DNA of 64,000 nt from Streptomyces sp. V3I8. Lineage in GTDB: Bacteria; Actinomycetota; Actinomycetes; Streptomycetales; Streptomycetaceae. A program made the position numbers and the translations under genes. The notes beneath the pieces are model-generated. The model was not told where the DNA came from and made no database searches. It worked only from the letters and a program-made list of their open reading frames with translations. Positions 34,509 through 43,378 of the stretch are shown piece after piece. The stretch is from contig NZ_JAUSZL010000002.1 of the NCBI RefSeq assembly GCF_030817535.1, positions 5,394,001 to 5,458,000 on the forward strand. The letters run 5' to 3'. The first letter of the stretch is position 1; every line of letters starts with the position of its first letter.

Positions 34509-35353
34509 CAGGACTCCTCGCTCATACGTTGAATCAGCGCCATGGATGCCTCGAGGTCGAGGGCCTGCGCGCGAAGGTACTGGAACGCCAACCTATAGCG
34601 CTCCAGTTCCTTGGGCTTCTCCATGAACAGCCCGCCGCCGAGGGTGTCCACATACACCACGTCCAGTTCGGGAGTCTGGCCTCCCAGAACGACGAAGCTG
34701 CCCACCGCTGCCGCGTGGGCACCGGTTGAGAACGGTAGGACCTGGATGGTCACGTGGGGGAGTTCCGTCGTGGCGAGAAGGTGCCGCAACTGTTCGCGCA
34801 TCACCGTCTGCCCACCCACGCTGCGCCGGATCGCAGCCTCATCGATGACGCACCAGATATGTGGTGGCTCTGCGCGCTGTAGGAGTTCCTGCCGCTTCAT
34901 GCGGATGTCCACCATGTGCTGTACCTCCCGCTCGGTGCACCGCATCTCGGAGGCTCGATGCACGGCTTCGGCATAGGCGCGGGTCTGAAGAAGCCCCGGG
35001 ACGTACATGCAGGCGTAGTGGTCCTCGCGAGCCACCTCGTCCTCAAGTGTGAGCATGAGATTCATCGACTCGGGGATGGGGTCAGCCAGCGACCGCCACC
35101 AGCCCTGGATCTTGGCGTCCTTCGCCAGATCGACGAGGGCCAGACGCTCTTCATCTGAAACTGAGTACTCGCGGCAAAGGGCATCTACGGCCGGCCACTT
35201 GACCGACCCCTCCTTGGTCTCGTAGCGACTCAGAGTCGCCTTCGAGATGCCGACGCGTGCGCCCGCTTCCTCAAGTGTCAGGCCTTTGAGTTCGCGGAGA
35301 CGACGCAGGTCGGCGCCCAACTGGCGCCTACGAGTGGTAGGTCCGACTGCCAT
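34508..35353 (-). CDS. XRE-family regulator with DUF5753 domain
   Basis: 281 residues. The XRE helix-turn-helix is at about 10-65 (LRRLRELKGLTLEEAG, then GISKATLSRYE), and the DUF5753 sensor-type domain at about 95-265. It pairs with the DUF397 gene that overlaps its stop. The start is the ATG at 35353; the TTG two codons upstream is not preferred. A 13-base palindrome lies 20 bases upstream, a probable autoregulatory site. It is divergent from an ATP-binding protein gene, completing the common three-gene XRE/DUF397/HATPase arrangement. Confidence 0.92.
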   Translation of the reverse strand: MAVGPTTRRRQLGADLRRLRELKGLTLEEAGARVGISKATLSRYETKEGSVKWPAVDALCREYSVSDEERLALVDLAKDAKIQGWWRSLADPIPESMNLMLTLEDEVAREDHYACMYVPGLLQTRAYAEAVHRASEMRCTEREVQHMVDIRMKRQELLQRAEPPHIWCVIDEAAIRRSVGGQTVMREQLRHLLATTELPHVTIQVLPFSTGAHAAAVGSFVVLGGQTPELDVVYVDTLGGGLFMEKPKELERYRLAFQYLRAQALDLEASMALIQRMSEES

Positions 35354-35372
35354 GTTCAAGACCCTTCATGTT

Positions 35373-35385
35373 GATCTGCCAGATC
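35373..35385. promoter_or_regulatory. Palindrome GATCTGCCAGATC, candidate XRE operator
   Basis: A perfect 6-bp inverted repeat with a 1-base centre lies within TTGATCTGCCAGATCGTCAA, 20 bases before the XRE start and upstream of the divergent ATP-binding gene. Confidence 0.5.
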
Positions 35386-35555
35386 GTCAAGGTTGGTCGA
35401 CCGTGACGGCAAGGCGGCACGCGCCGGGGGCGCGCGGAACGGGCTGCGCTCCTGCAGGCAGGGGATGAGAGTTCCATTTTGAGAGTTCCAATGCAACTCT
35501 GTGTGTGTAGTTGACTGCACATCGCAACGCGAAGTTACGTCACAGGAGTTGAACG

Positions 35556-35993
35556 ATGGACTGCACTGCCGGTTTGCTGAGGAAGCCCTGGGACCTGCTG
35601 TTCGTGACTGAGCCCGAGGAAGTCGCAGGGCTTCGTCGCGCCCTTCGGTCTCACCTAGAGCTGTGGGGCTTGCACGGCGTTACCGACACGGCCCAACTCT
35701 GTGTCAGCGAGCTCGTATCCAACGTCATCAGACATGTCGGCGTAGGTACCCCAACGAAACTCGCGGTCTCAATGAACGGCATGCGCCTACGCATCGAAGT
35801 CCACGACCCTGACACGCGAGCTCTTCCTACCCTTCTCGCCGCAGCCCCGGACTCCGAAGCGGGGCGTGGCATGGCGCTGATTAATCACCTCGCCGACTTG
35901 TGGGGTGTCCAGCTACGCGCCGACGTCAAAGTGACCTGGTGCGAACTGAGTACGGAACTGTCGGCCCGGACTGGTCATCAGCGGGCGCGCTAG
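35556..35993 (+). CDS. ATP-binding (HATPase, anti-sigma-type) protein
   Basis: 145 residues of GHKL-type ATPase fold. The N-box is in LCVSELVSNVIRHVG, with DPDTRALP and GRGMALINHLAD as the G1/G2 boxes. It is like the RsbW/SpoIIAB kinases but short and without a clear anti-sigma partner nearby. In Streptomyces such proteins are regularly divergent from XRE/DUF397 pairs. The start is the ATG at 35556, with AGGAG upstream. The stop codon is immediately followed by the left end of IS copy B. Confidence 0.9.
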   Translation: MDCTAGLLRKPWDLLFVTEPEEVAGLRRALRSHLELWGLHGVTDTAQLCVSELVSNVIRHVGVGTPTKLAVSMNGMRLRIEVHDPDTRALPTLLAAAPDSEAGRGMALINHLADLWGVQLRADVKVTWCELSTELSARTGHQRAR

Positions 35994-35995
35994 AT

Positions 35996-36862
35996 GGTGT
36001 CCCGTAAATCTCCCGGGACATGCTGGTTGACCTGCTTGTTTGCTCGTCATCCGGTGAGGGTGAGGTTGTGCAGGCGGGCGATGCCGAGCATGGCGTGGTG
36101 GACGCCGTGACCTCTGAGGCGGCAGTCTCGCAGGATCTTCCAGTTCTTCATGTGGGCGAAGGTGTGCTCGACGCGGGCGCGGACCTTGCGGTGGGAGGCG
36201 TTGTGCTCTTCCTTCCAGGCGGGCAGTTCTTCCTCCTTGTGCCTGCGGTAGTGCGGGATGGTCAGGCCGGTGCCGCGGTAGCCGCCGTCAGCGATCACTG
36301 TGGGGGTGGTGCCGACGGCGGTCTTCGCCCCGGAGTCCTCCCAGGCCCGGCAGTCGTTGCGGTTGCCGGGCAGCGGCCGGCCGACGGCCACGACCAGGCG
36401 GGAGTCGGCGTCGATGACGACCTGATGGTTGGTGGAGTAGCGGTAGTTCTTGCTGGAGGCGGCCACGGCCCGGTCGCGGGTGGGGACCAGCGTGCCGTCC
36501 ACGATGAGCACGGTGTCCTTGCGGAACCGCCGTCGGGGCTGGAGGGCGAGAGCCGGTGAGAGGTGGTCGACGATGCGGTCGGCCGCGGACTTGGAGATGC
36601 CGAACAGCGGGGCGAGTTGGCGCAGGGTGAGGTTGGTGCGCCAGTACGCGGCCACCAGCAGCACCCGGTCCTCCAACGGAAGCGACCACGGCCGGCCCTT
36701 GCGGACCGGATCGGCCCCCTCACGCCGCAACGCGGTGATCAGCTTGTTGAACTGCCGCGGGCTCAGCCCGGTGAACGGAGCTATCCACGAGGGCTCTGAC
36801 GCCGTGATCACACCAGCCACGGCAAGATTGTCTCATCTCTGACCAGCAGTTACGGGACAACC
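35996..36862. mobile_element. IS5-family insertion sequence, copy B
   Basis: An element of about 867 bases with one transposase. Ends: GGTGTCCCGTAA at 35996-36007 and, on the opposite strand, GGTTGTCCCGTAA at 36850-36862. It begins 3 bases after the stop of the ATP-binding gene. The transposase is a cousin of copy A (same architecture, different sequence). Confidence 0.85.
36047..36820 (-). CDS. IS5-family transposase, copy B
   Basis: 257 residues, intact. The helix-turn-helix LTLRQLAPLFGISKSAADRI is followed by DDE residues in LIVDGTLVP, VIADGGYRG and RARVEHTFAHMKNWK. The start is the ATG at 36820. It is distinct from copy A, but both belong to the same IS5 subgroup. Their presence at both sides of the XRE module suggests the island was built in steps. 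Confidence 0.9.
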   Translation of the reverse strand: MAGVITASEPSWIAPFTGLSPRQFNKLITALRREGADPVRKGRPWSLPLEDRVLLVAAYWRTNLTLRQLAPLFGISKSAADRIVDHLSPALALQPRRRFRKDTVLIVDGTLVPTRDRAVAASSKNYRYSTNHQVVIDADSRLVVAVGRPLPGNRNDCRAWEDSGAKTAVGTTPTVIADGGYRGTGLTIPHYRRHKEEELPAWKEEHNASHRKVRARVEHTFAHMKNWKILRDCRLRGHGVHHAMLGIARLHNLTLTG

Positions 36863-36910
36863 TCTAAGGGCGGTGCCGACTTCGAATGGGGGAAGGTATC
36901 GCATGCCGAA

Positions 36911-38323
36911 TTATTGCCTCTCCAGGAAGTCCTGGTGGCGGGCGCGAGCTACTACCAACAGATCCCTCTGTAGAGCGCTCCGTTCTCTGCCTCGTGTTTT
37001 TAGGGCATGGCAGTTCGGGCAAAGAGCGATCATGAGTTCGGGGACGTCTTGCCCAGTACGTGCTAGGCCGTTGACGTGGTCGACTTCCAGGAGCGGTGCG
37101 CCAGAGTCCGTGCGATCGAGGGGATGTCCCATGCAGGAAGGGTTTTCACAGTGGCCATTACTGCGGAGTATCACGGCTTCCCGGGCAGCGGGCGAGCGCA
37201 AGTAGCGTTCCATCTGGACCAGCTTTGAGCTGCGGGTTCGACCGGATGCCGTCCGATGAGCGGCTGCGGTGAGCTGCTCGTATCTCTGCCGGGCGCTTAT
37301 TCGCTCCGACTTCGGGGGCAGGGCCACCTCTGCGGGAATGACGTCGATGGAGTCGTCATGGAGCTGCCCGTCATCCTGGTTCAGAGCCTCGATGACTTCC
37401 CGGGGCCAGGTGTCTGATATCGGCGAAGGGACAGGCGCCAGTATCCAAACGAACTCGCGTCGCTGCAGGCCGTCTTGTCCGCAGCCCCAACGTCGGCGGC
37501 GTTGGACGATGACGGTCCAGGTCTCGAACGTCCAGCGCCCGCGGTGCGGCTTATGCCAGTACCGTAGGGCCTTCCGTCGTTCCTGATATTTCGCCATTGC
37601 GCGATTGCCTGAGGACAGAGTCTGGTGCCCAGATAGGCCGTCGCCGGTGTAGGCGATCCAGTCCATCCCTGGGATTCTTTGGTCAGCGTACGGACCTTTG
37701 TCATCCGAATAAACGGTGAGGAGGCCATCTGCGAGGGGGGTGATCCCAAGTACGCGATTCCCGCCATAGACGTCGGCGACGGCGCCGCGATGCTGGTACT
37801 GCTCTCCAGGAAGAGGGCGCAAATAGGACGCAATCGGTCCGACCGTCAACTCTTCAAGGTGTAGAACTTCCAGCAGCCGTGCAGGTATGGGGTCGAAGAA
37901 CCGCACGACGAGGTTTCCCACGACCCACGCTGCAAATTCAAGGTCTTCGGCCAGACGGTCGTAATCCTGCTTTGGCAACCCGGCAAGAGGGTTCACGTCA
38001 TCCAAGGCGGACAGTGTCGGGCGTCGCCCCTGACTTGTTAGGGGAAGGTCAGCGGACTCTGCCACCTCCCACAATGCGTTTCGCTGCAGGGCCCAGAACG
38101 GGTACAGCACAGCTTGGTGACCGTTGGTTGCTCCGGCGAACTCGCTGAGTAGTGGGCCCACAGCATGTTTGACCACCGACCAAGGCTGTTCGCGTGGGTG
38201 CCCATGTACGGCCTGGGCGATGGCCCATAGGAGCAGGAGCGGACGATGCAGCGATTGGCCTGTAGTCCGCTGAGCAGGTTGCACCTTACCTATGCGCCCG
38301 ATCAGGTCCCTTGCGTTGGTCAC
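36911..38323 (-). CDS. Type IV restriction enzyme: sulfur-binding, SRA and HNH domains
   Basis: 470 residues (from the GTG at 38323; the frame is open to a GTG at 38383). N-terminal: a sulfur-binding-domain pattern with SLHRPLLLLWAIAQ and LYPFWALQRNALWEV (about 25-90). Middle: an SRA-like domain (about 170-320) with HRGAVADVYGGN, GLSGHQTLSSGN and AMAKYQERRKALRYWH. C-terminal: an HNH nuclease (390-445) with CENPSC, LLEVDHVNG, CPNCHALK. This order is that of ScoMcrA, which cuts phosphorothioate- or 5-methylcytosine-modified DNA. The helicase gene lies 128 bases upstream on the same strand. Start choice is uncertain. Confidence 0.87.
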   Translation of the reverse strand: MTNARDLIGRIGKVQPAQRTTGQSLHRPLLLLWAIAQAVHGHPREQPWSVVKHAVGPLLSEFAGATNGHQAVLYPFWALQRNALWEVAESADLPLTSQGRRPTLSALDDVNPLAGLPKQDYDRLAEDLEFAAWVVGNLVVRFFDPIPARLLEVLHLEELTVGPIASYLRPLPGEQYQHRGAVADVYGGNRVLGITPLADGLLTVYSDDKGPYADQRIPGMDWIAYTGDGLSGHQTLSSGNRAMAKYQERRKALRYWHKPHRGRWTFETWTVIVQRRRRWGCGQDGLQRREFVWILAPVPSPISDTWPREVIEALNQDDGQLHDDSIDVIPAEVALPPKSERISARQRYEQLTAAAHRTASGRTRSSKLVQMERYLRSPAAREAVILRSNGHCENPSCMGHPLDRTDSGAPLLEVDHVNGLARTGQDVPELMIALCPNCHALKTRGRERSALQRDLLVVARARHQDFLERQ

Positions 38324-38451
38324 TTGGCCACCCCAGTCCTCTAGCGTCACTAGTAGGACTATCTGACCAGATGGCACTGACACTGTTCAATTTTATTAGG
38401 GACGTGGCCAAATCTGTCTTGATCGTGGCGCTATGTCACAGATCGAAGGCA

Positions 38452-41400
38452 TCACCCCGCTGCGATAGCCGAGTACGTCCACACGTCCGCCGGAAGCTCA
38501 TGATCGAGGCGCCAGGTGATGGCCATCGGCTTGCTGCCCGTGTGCTCCACGTACGATGCCGGGCCCAGGAGCATCCAGGGCTGGGATTTGCCGATGTCGT
38601 TGTTCTTATAGCGGCGCATGAACAGCAGGACGTGGCTGCCTTGCTGTGTGTGTCGCTGGTAGCGCAGGCCGGTCGGTGAGTTCTCTGCGGTCGCGTTCTG
38701 TGATTCCCAGTGCAAGAGAGTGGGGCTTTGTGCGTAGTCCTTGTAGCGGATCGTGGGGGAGAAGTCCTTTTCGTTCTTGTCCAGCGTGATCAACAGGGCA
38801 TCGGTCTGGAGGTCGTCGACCCATTGGACGCCCTGGGCGAAGGACCTGGGCAACTGTCCGCCCAAACGGGCCACGCCGAGAGCGGCCAGGATTTCGGAAC
38901 GGTTGTAGCTGCTGTGGACCTTCAGGGGCACGTGGCGGTGTGGGCCCGAGAGGGGGATCGGGAGGTGGTCCGAGCGGTCGATGACGTAGGTCAATACCTG
39001 CCGGAGTTCATCGCGGAACACGTGTTGGGAGCGCAGTGATTCAAGGCCTTGCTGGAAGCTGGTGAAACCTCCGGCGTTGTCCCACAGATTGAAGAAGAGC
39101 ATGTGGGCATACGTCTGGTCGGTGGGAGACAAAGATTCGTATGTAGGAGCGTCGTCCGCGAGTAGGCGGAGGTAGGCGCCGGCGCGTTCGGGGTCGTCGA
39201 CGTGCAGGAACGCGTGCACGCGCTTGAGGAGTGCCGCCTCCCCTGCTGGCGCGGAGCCTTTGATGAGGTCGGCCCTGCGCAGGACAGTCGTCCAGGAGTT
39301 GTCGCTCTTGTAGAGTTCCTTGATCTCCCGGCGGCTTTCGCGGAGATAGTCCGCAAGCCGCGGTGTGTTGTATGCCTTCGCCTCGATTGCCAACGTTTTG
39401 ATCGTGGCGCCCAGTTGCGTACGGATGTTATCGAGGACGAGGTCCTTGGACTTTCCTTCCAGGATGATCTGGCACCCAGAGGGGAGTTGGGGGAAGTCTC
39501 GCTCGATGTGGTCTACGAGTCGGTTCCGCGTGAGGTTCGTCAGAGCCCGGAACTGTTCCTCGAAGCGGAACTCCGCTCGGTGCTGGCCAATGAAGTCCAG
39601 AACGGTGAGTACTGGTTTCGTCTGCGTGCGGCGTAGTCCCCGGCCCAACTGCTGGAGGAAGACCGTGGCACTGCTCGTAGGGCGCAGAAGCAGAAGGGTG
39701 TCGACGTCCGGAATGTCGAGCCCTTCGTTGAACAAGTCGACCGAGAAGATCACCTGCAGCTTGCCATCACGTAGGTCAGCCAGCGCCTGTGCACGTACTT
39801 CAGCGGGCGAGTCACTGTCGAGCGCTACAGCCTGGAGCCCTGCCGTACGGAAATAGTCAGCCATGAAGTGAGCGTGAGCCTTGGTCACGCAGAAGCCCAA
39901 GGCTCGCATAGCTCCTGGGGTCGGAATCTTGTCCTGAACTTGCTTGACCACGATGCGGGCACGGGCGTGATGGCCCGTGTAGAGGTTGCCGAGCTCCCGT
40001 TCCGCGTATGTACCCTTCTGCCACCCGAGAGAGGTCAGGTCTGTGCCGTCCGGGATGCCGAAATAGTGGAAGGGACACAGCAAGTCGTTCTCAAGCGCTT
40101 CCCACAGCCGCATCTCTGCTGCGATGCGGCCCTCAAAGAACTCATCCTGGACGTTTTGCCCGTCCATCCGCTCGGGTGTGGCGGTGAGGCCGAGCAGTTC
40201 CTTCGGCTTGAAGTGGTCAAGGATTCGACGGTACGTCGCAGCCGTGGCGTGGTGGAACTCATCGATGACGATGACGTCGAAGTGGTCGGGGGCGAGCCGT
40301 TCTAGTCGCTCAATCCTCAGTGATTGGACACTGGCAAAGACATGGTTCCAGTCTCTCGGTTCCTGGCCGCTATGCAGCAACTCTCCAAAAGAGGCGTCGT
40401 CTAGTACCTCGCGGTACGTACGCAGCGACTGCCGCAGGATTTCCTTACGGTGGGCGACGAACAGCAGCCGTGGCTTTCCGGTGTCAAGCTTTTTGCTCAG
40501 ATCCCGGTAGTCCAGGGCCGCCATCACTGTTTTACCTGTACCGGTGGCTGCGACGAGGAGGTTGCGGTGTCGGTCGCGGAGCTCGCGCTCGATGGTGAGG
40601 CGTTCCAACATGTCCTGCTGGTGCGGGAAGGCACGTACTTCGAGTCCGGAGAGGTTGATCTTCAAGTCGGAGGCGGAACCGGTGCCACCTGCTTGGGCCA
40701 AAGCTCGATCAAGTCGCTCTCCGTCATCGTCGGGATCGTAGGACTCGAAGGCGATGTCGTTCCAGTACGCGTCGAAAGTCGCTTCGAACTTGTTGATGAC
40801 CGCGGGCGTCGCTACCGACGACAGGCGTACGTTCCATTCCAAGCCGTCGAGTAGCGCAGCTTTGGACAAATTCGAGCTGCCGACGTACGCGGTGTCGAAG
40901 CCGCTGTTGCGTCGGAACAACCATGCCTTCGCGTGGAGCCGCGTGGACCGGATCTCGTAATTGACCTTCACCTCGGCACCGAAGTCACGGACGAGGCGGT
41001 CGAGCGCAAGCCGATCGGTGGCACCGATGTAGGTCGTCGTGATGACACGGATCGGCACGCCCCGCTCCTTCGCGGCGCGCAACGAGTCTTCCAGCACGCG
41101 GATGCCGTACCACTTCACGAACGCACAAAGCAGGTCAACGCGGTCCGCGGTGGCCAACTCGGCACGTAGCTCTGCACCCAAGCTGGGGTCATCCGAGGCG
41201 TTGGTGATGAGAGATGTCTCGGACAGAGGTGTGAGGGGGCGGATTGCGTAGACGCCGGGGGCTTCTTGTTCTGCGAGGGTCAGAAGCTGCCGTGGGCCTT
41301 CGACGATGGAGCCGACGGCCTCGGTTGGGTCCGGTGCGCTCTCAGCGAGTGACGCCAAGATCTGGTTCGCGGCAGCGACCTGTTTGTCGTGGGGCAGTTG

Positions 41401-41592
41401 ACTCAGCCTGCGTGCGACAGTCTCAGCGATGTGGCGGGCAAGCACGTGCGGGGACGATTCCGCACTCACTTCCTTGTGGATGGCTTTCCAGCCCGAAGCT
41501 TCGAGCTGCTCTATCTGGCCGTGCAAGCTCTGAGTGATGAGTTGCTCGTACACACCCGCGACCGGTTGCGCCAGTCCCCCCGACTCTGCCAC
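38452..41592 (-). CDS. PLD-nuclease/SF2 helicase/DUF3427 defence protein
   Basis: 1046 residues. An alpha-helical lead is followed by a phospholipase-D-type nuclease domain (about 125-280) with HAKAWLF...GSSNLS, then a DEAD/DEAH helicase. The helicase has AATGTGKT (near 351), DEFHH (near 445), GLTATPER, and a C-terminal lobe with motif VI QQLGRGLRR. A C-terminal part of about 350 residues matches the DUF3427 type. Such fusions are frequent in defence islands and predicted to act on foreign DNA. The start is taken as the GTG at 41592, behind AGGGAG. It is followed on the same strand by the SRA/HNH enzyme. Confidence 0.85.
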   Translation of the reverse strand: MAESGGLAQPVAGVYEQLITQSLHGQIEQLEASGWKAIHKEVSAESSPHVLARHIAETVARRLSQLPHDKQVAAANQILASLAESAPDPTEAVGSIVEGPRQLLTLAEQEAPGVYAIRPLTPLSETSLITNASDDPSLGAELRAELATADRVDLLCAFVKWYGIRVLEDSLRAAKERGVPIRVITTTYIGATDRLALDRLVRDFGAEVKVNYEIRSTRLHAKAWLFRRNSGFDTAYVGSSNLSKAALLDGLEWNVRLSSVATPAVINKFEATFDAYWNDIAFESYDPDDDGERLDRALAQAGGTGSASDLKINLSGLEVRAFPHQQDMLERLTIERELRDRHRNLLVAATGTGKTVMAALDYRDLSKKLDTGKPRLLFVAHRKEILRQSLRTYREVLDDASFGELLHSGQEPRDWNHVFASVQSLRIERLERLAPDHFDVIVIDEFHHATAATYRRILDHFKPKELLGLTATPERMDGQNVQDEFFEGRIAAEMRLWEALENDLLCPFHYFGIPDGTDLTSLGWQKGTYAERELGNLYTGHHARARIVVKQVQDKIPTPGAMRALGFCVTKAHAHFMADYFRTAGLQAVALDSDSPAEVRAQALADLRDGKLQVIFSVDLFNEGLDIPDVDTLLLLRPTSSATVFLQQLGRGLRRTQTKPVLTVLDFIGQHRAEFRFEEQFRALTNLTRNRLVDHIERDFPQLPSGCQIILEGKSKDLVLDNIRTQLGATIKTLAIEAKAYNTPRLADYLRESRREIKELYKSDNSWTTVLRRADLIKGSAPAGEAALLKRVHAFLHVDDPERAGAYLRLLADDAPTYESLSPTDQTYAHMLFFNLWDNAGGFTSFQQGLESLRSQHVFRDELRQVLTYVIDRSDHLPIPLSGPHRHVPLKVHSSYNRSEILAALGVARLGGQLPRSFAQGVQWVDDLQTDALLITLDKNEKDFSPTIRYKDYAQSPTLLHWESQNATAENSPTGLRYQRHTQQGSHVLLFMRRYKNNDIGKSQPWMLLGPASYVEHTGSKPMAITWRLDHELPADVWTYSAIAAG

Positions 41593-41737
41593 CCGATGCT
41601 CCCTCGATTGCACGTGTTGCTACGGCTCTGTTCCGATAGCAGTTTTAACAGCAGCCGCTGACAAGTAGCCGCTGACAATCGAGGGTGTTGCACCAAGGTG
41701 ATCGTCTCTGTGCATGCTGGGCGATGGGGGACAGCCC

Positions 41738-42754
41738 TCAGGCATCGCTGCCGTGGCACTCCCCATATGCCCGCCCCGACCCGCACCAGCAAGCCGCCAC
41801 CCGCTCCGGCGGCCACGCCACCGCCCTGCCCCGCGCCGCCAGTGTCGTCGCGTACTGGGGGAGCAGGGACGCGTCGGACGGGGAGGAGTTCTCCGAGGCC
41901 GCGAACGCCTCGTAGGAGGGGACCGTGCCCGTCACGATGCCCAGGTTCGGGGTGCCGGATGCCGACAGTTCCCGTAGCGAGGCCTCTATCGTCGCCAGGT
42001 GTTCCTCGTGGGACGGGTACTCCGTGGACAGGGACGGGTACGCCGTCAGGAGTTCGGTCAGTTCCGGGGCCGGCCAGTGCAGGACCGCCACCGGGAACGG
42101 GCGGGACAGCGCCTCGCGGTACGTGCCCAGTTCGGCGCGCAGGCGGGAGATCTCCGCCTCCAGTTCCGCCGGGTTGTCGGAGCCCAGCGACCACACGCGC
42201 TTGGGGTCGTGCAGCTCGTCCAGGGAGACCGGCGAGGAGTGGAGGGTGTCCGCGCGGCCGTCCCACTCGTCGTGGGGCAGGCCCAGCATGCGGCGTACGC
42301 GGTGGCGGCCGAAGAGGACCGGGCGGGTGGCGTACGGGGGCTCGGCGACGTCCGTCAGGAGGTGGACCGCCGCCTCCGTGAACGTCTCCTGCGCCGCTTC
42401 CAGCTCGTCGTGGGACTCCAGGGACTCGGCGACGATCACCCAGGGGGCCGGGTCGCGCGGTGCCGCCGCGCGGACGCCCTCGATGATTGCCCTGGCCTCC
42501 GCCTCGTGGCCGTACTCCCAGAGGTTGGCCGCCTTGAGGGCCCGGACGAGGAAGGGGTTCTCCAGCGGGATCGCGCTAGAGAGCAGGCGGTCGTAGAGAG
42601 AGGTGGCTCGCGGGCGGTCGTCGGCCAGTTCGAGGTGGGCCGCGGCCTGCACGAGCAGGTGTTCGGCGTCCTCGGGATACAGGCCGGCTGTCCGCTCCAG
42701 GCGTGCTGCTTCGGCGTTGTGGTCGACGTACTCGGCAGACGTGTCGGGGCGCAT
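41738..42754 (-). CDS. SEC-C motif protein with helical repeats
   Basis: 338 residues. Helical TPR-like repeats (about 15-110), a mixed middle and a C-terminal zinc-binding SEC-C motif CWCGSGRAYGECHG (about 322-335). SEC-C domains bind zinc and are found at the end of SecA and in unrelated cytoplasmic proteins. The exact role here is unknown. The ATG at 42754 is chosen; a TACGGT box ends 7 bases before it, suggesting a leaderless transcript. The gene marks the return to backbone after the island. Confidence 0.85.
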   Translation of the reverse strand: MRPDTSAEYVDHNAEAARLERTAGLYPEDAEHLLVQAAAHLELADDRPRATSLYDRLLSSAIPLENPFLVRALKAANLWEYGHEAEARAIIEGVRAAAPRDPAPWVIVAESLESHDELEAAQETFTEAAVHLLTDVAEPPYATRPVLFGRHRVRRMLGLPHDEWDGRADTLHSSPVSLDELHDPKRVWSLGSDNPAELEAEISRLRAELGTYREALSRPFPVAVLHWPAPELTELLTAYPSLSTEYPSHEEHLATIEASLRELSASGTPNLGIVTGTVPSYEAFAASENSSPSDASLLPQYATTLAARGRAVAWPPERVAACWCGSGRAYGECHGSDA

Positions 42755-42927
42755 GGATGACACCGTACTGCCGACGGCCGACAGAGGTCAGGTAGGTGCA
42801 GGCCAGGGGTGAGATCGGCGCAGGCGTCGCAGGCGGCGCCTCATGCGCGCACTCGGATCCGTACGGCCCTTCCTGTATAACGGCATGAGGTCGTGGAGTG
42901 GATGCGAACAGGGAGGAGGGCAGCCGT

Positions 42928-43242
42928 ATGACACGGAGCTGGGCGCAGCTGAAGCCCGCCGTCCTGCTGCTCGTCCTCGTCCTGCAGGTGGCGCTCCTCG
43001 ACACGGGCAGCCTCTCCGGTGCCGTCGCCGTGACGTTCGCGGCGACCGCCGCGGCCGGGTCCGCGCTCGCCGCCTGCTCCCTGATCGCCTCACGGCTCGC
43101 GCCCGCCGTGCCGCGTACCCGGGTCCGTACGGCCCTGCGTGACCGTGCGCGGCGCACGGCGTTCCTGCCGCAGCGCGATCCCGACGCGCGGGGGCGCAGG
43201 CGTCCCCGGGCCCCGGGTCCGTCCCTCCCGACGGCCGCGTAG
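42928..43242 (+). CDS. Small membrane protein beside the YidC-like gene (DUF6412-type)
   Basis: 104 residues with two membrane helices (about 10-28 and 32-52) and a basic, proline-rich tail. It matches the small proteins usually encoded just before a second YidC/Oxa1 gene in Streptomyces (DUF6412; assigned from context and size). The start is the ATG at 42928, with GGGAGGAGGG upstream. Confidence 0.75.
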   Translation: MTRSWAQLKPAVLLLVLVLQVALLDTGSLSGAVAVTFAATAAAGSALAACSLIASRLAPAVPRTRVRTALRDRARRTAFLPQRDPDARGRRRPRAPGPSLPTAA

Positions 43243-43378
43243 GGGTCCTCGCTCGGTAGCGCAGCGGTTGCTTCTTCTTCCTGCTTCCCCTCTGCCTTTC
43301 GTGGTGCCCCTCTCGTGGTCGTCGTGCCGGCGTACGTCTTCTCGCTTCGGTACGACGAGACCCTCGGAGGGCTCAACC

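Noticed and set aside
32395..36820. The two IS copies as ends of one composite transposon
   Set aside because: The transposases and end sequences differ, so the elements are related but not the same and are unlikely to move the segment together.
38452..41592. DISARM or BREX system
   Set aside because: No methylase, DrmA/DrmB, PglX or PglZ genes are nearby, only the PLD-helicase and the SRA/HNH enzyme.
8740..41690. The tRNA gene as the integration site of the island
   Set aside because: The tRNA lies more than 20 kb away and I see no copy of its 3' end at the island borders.
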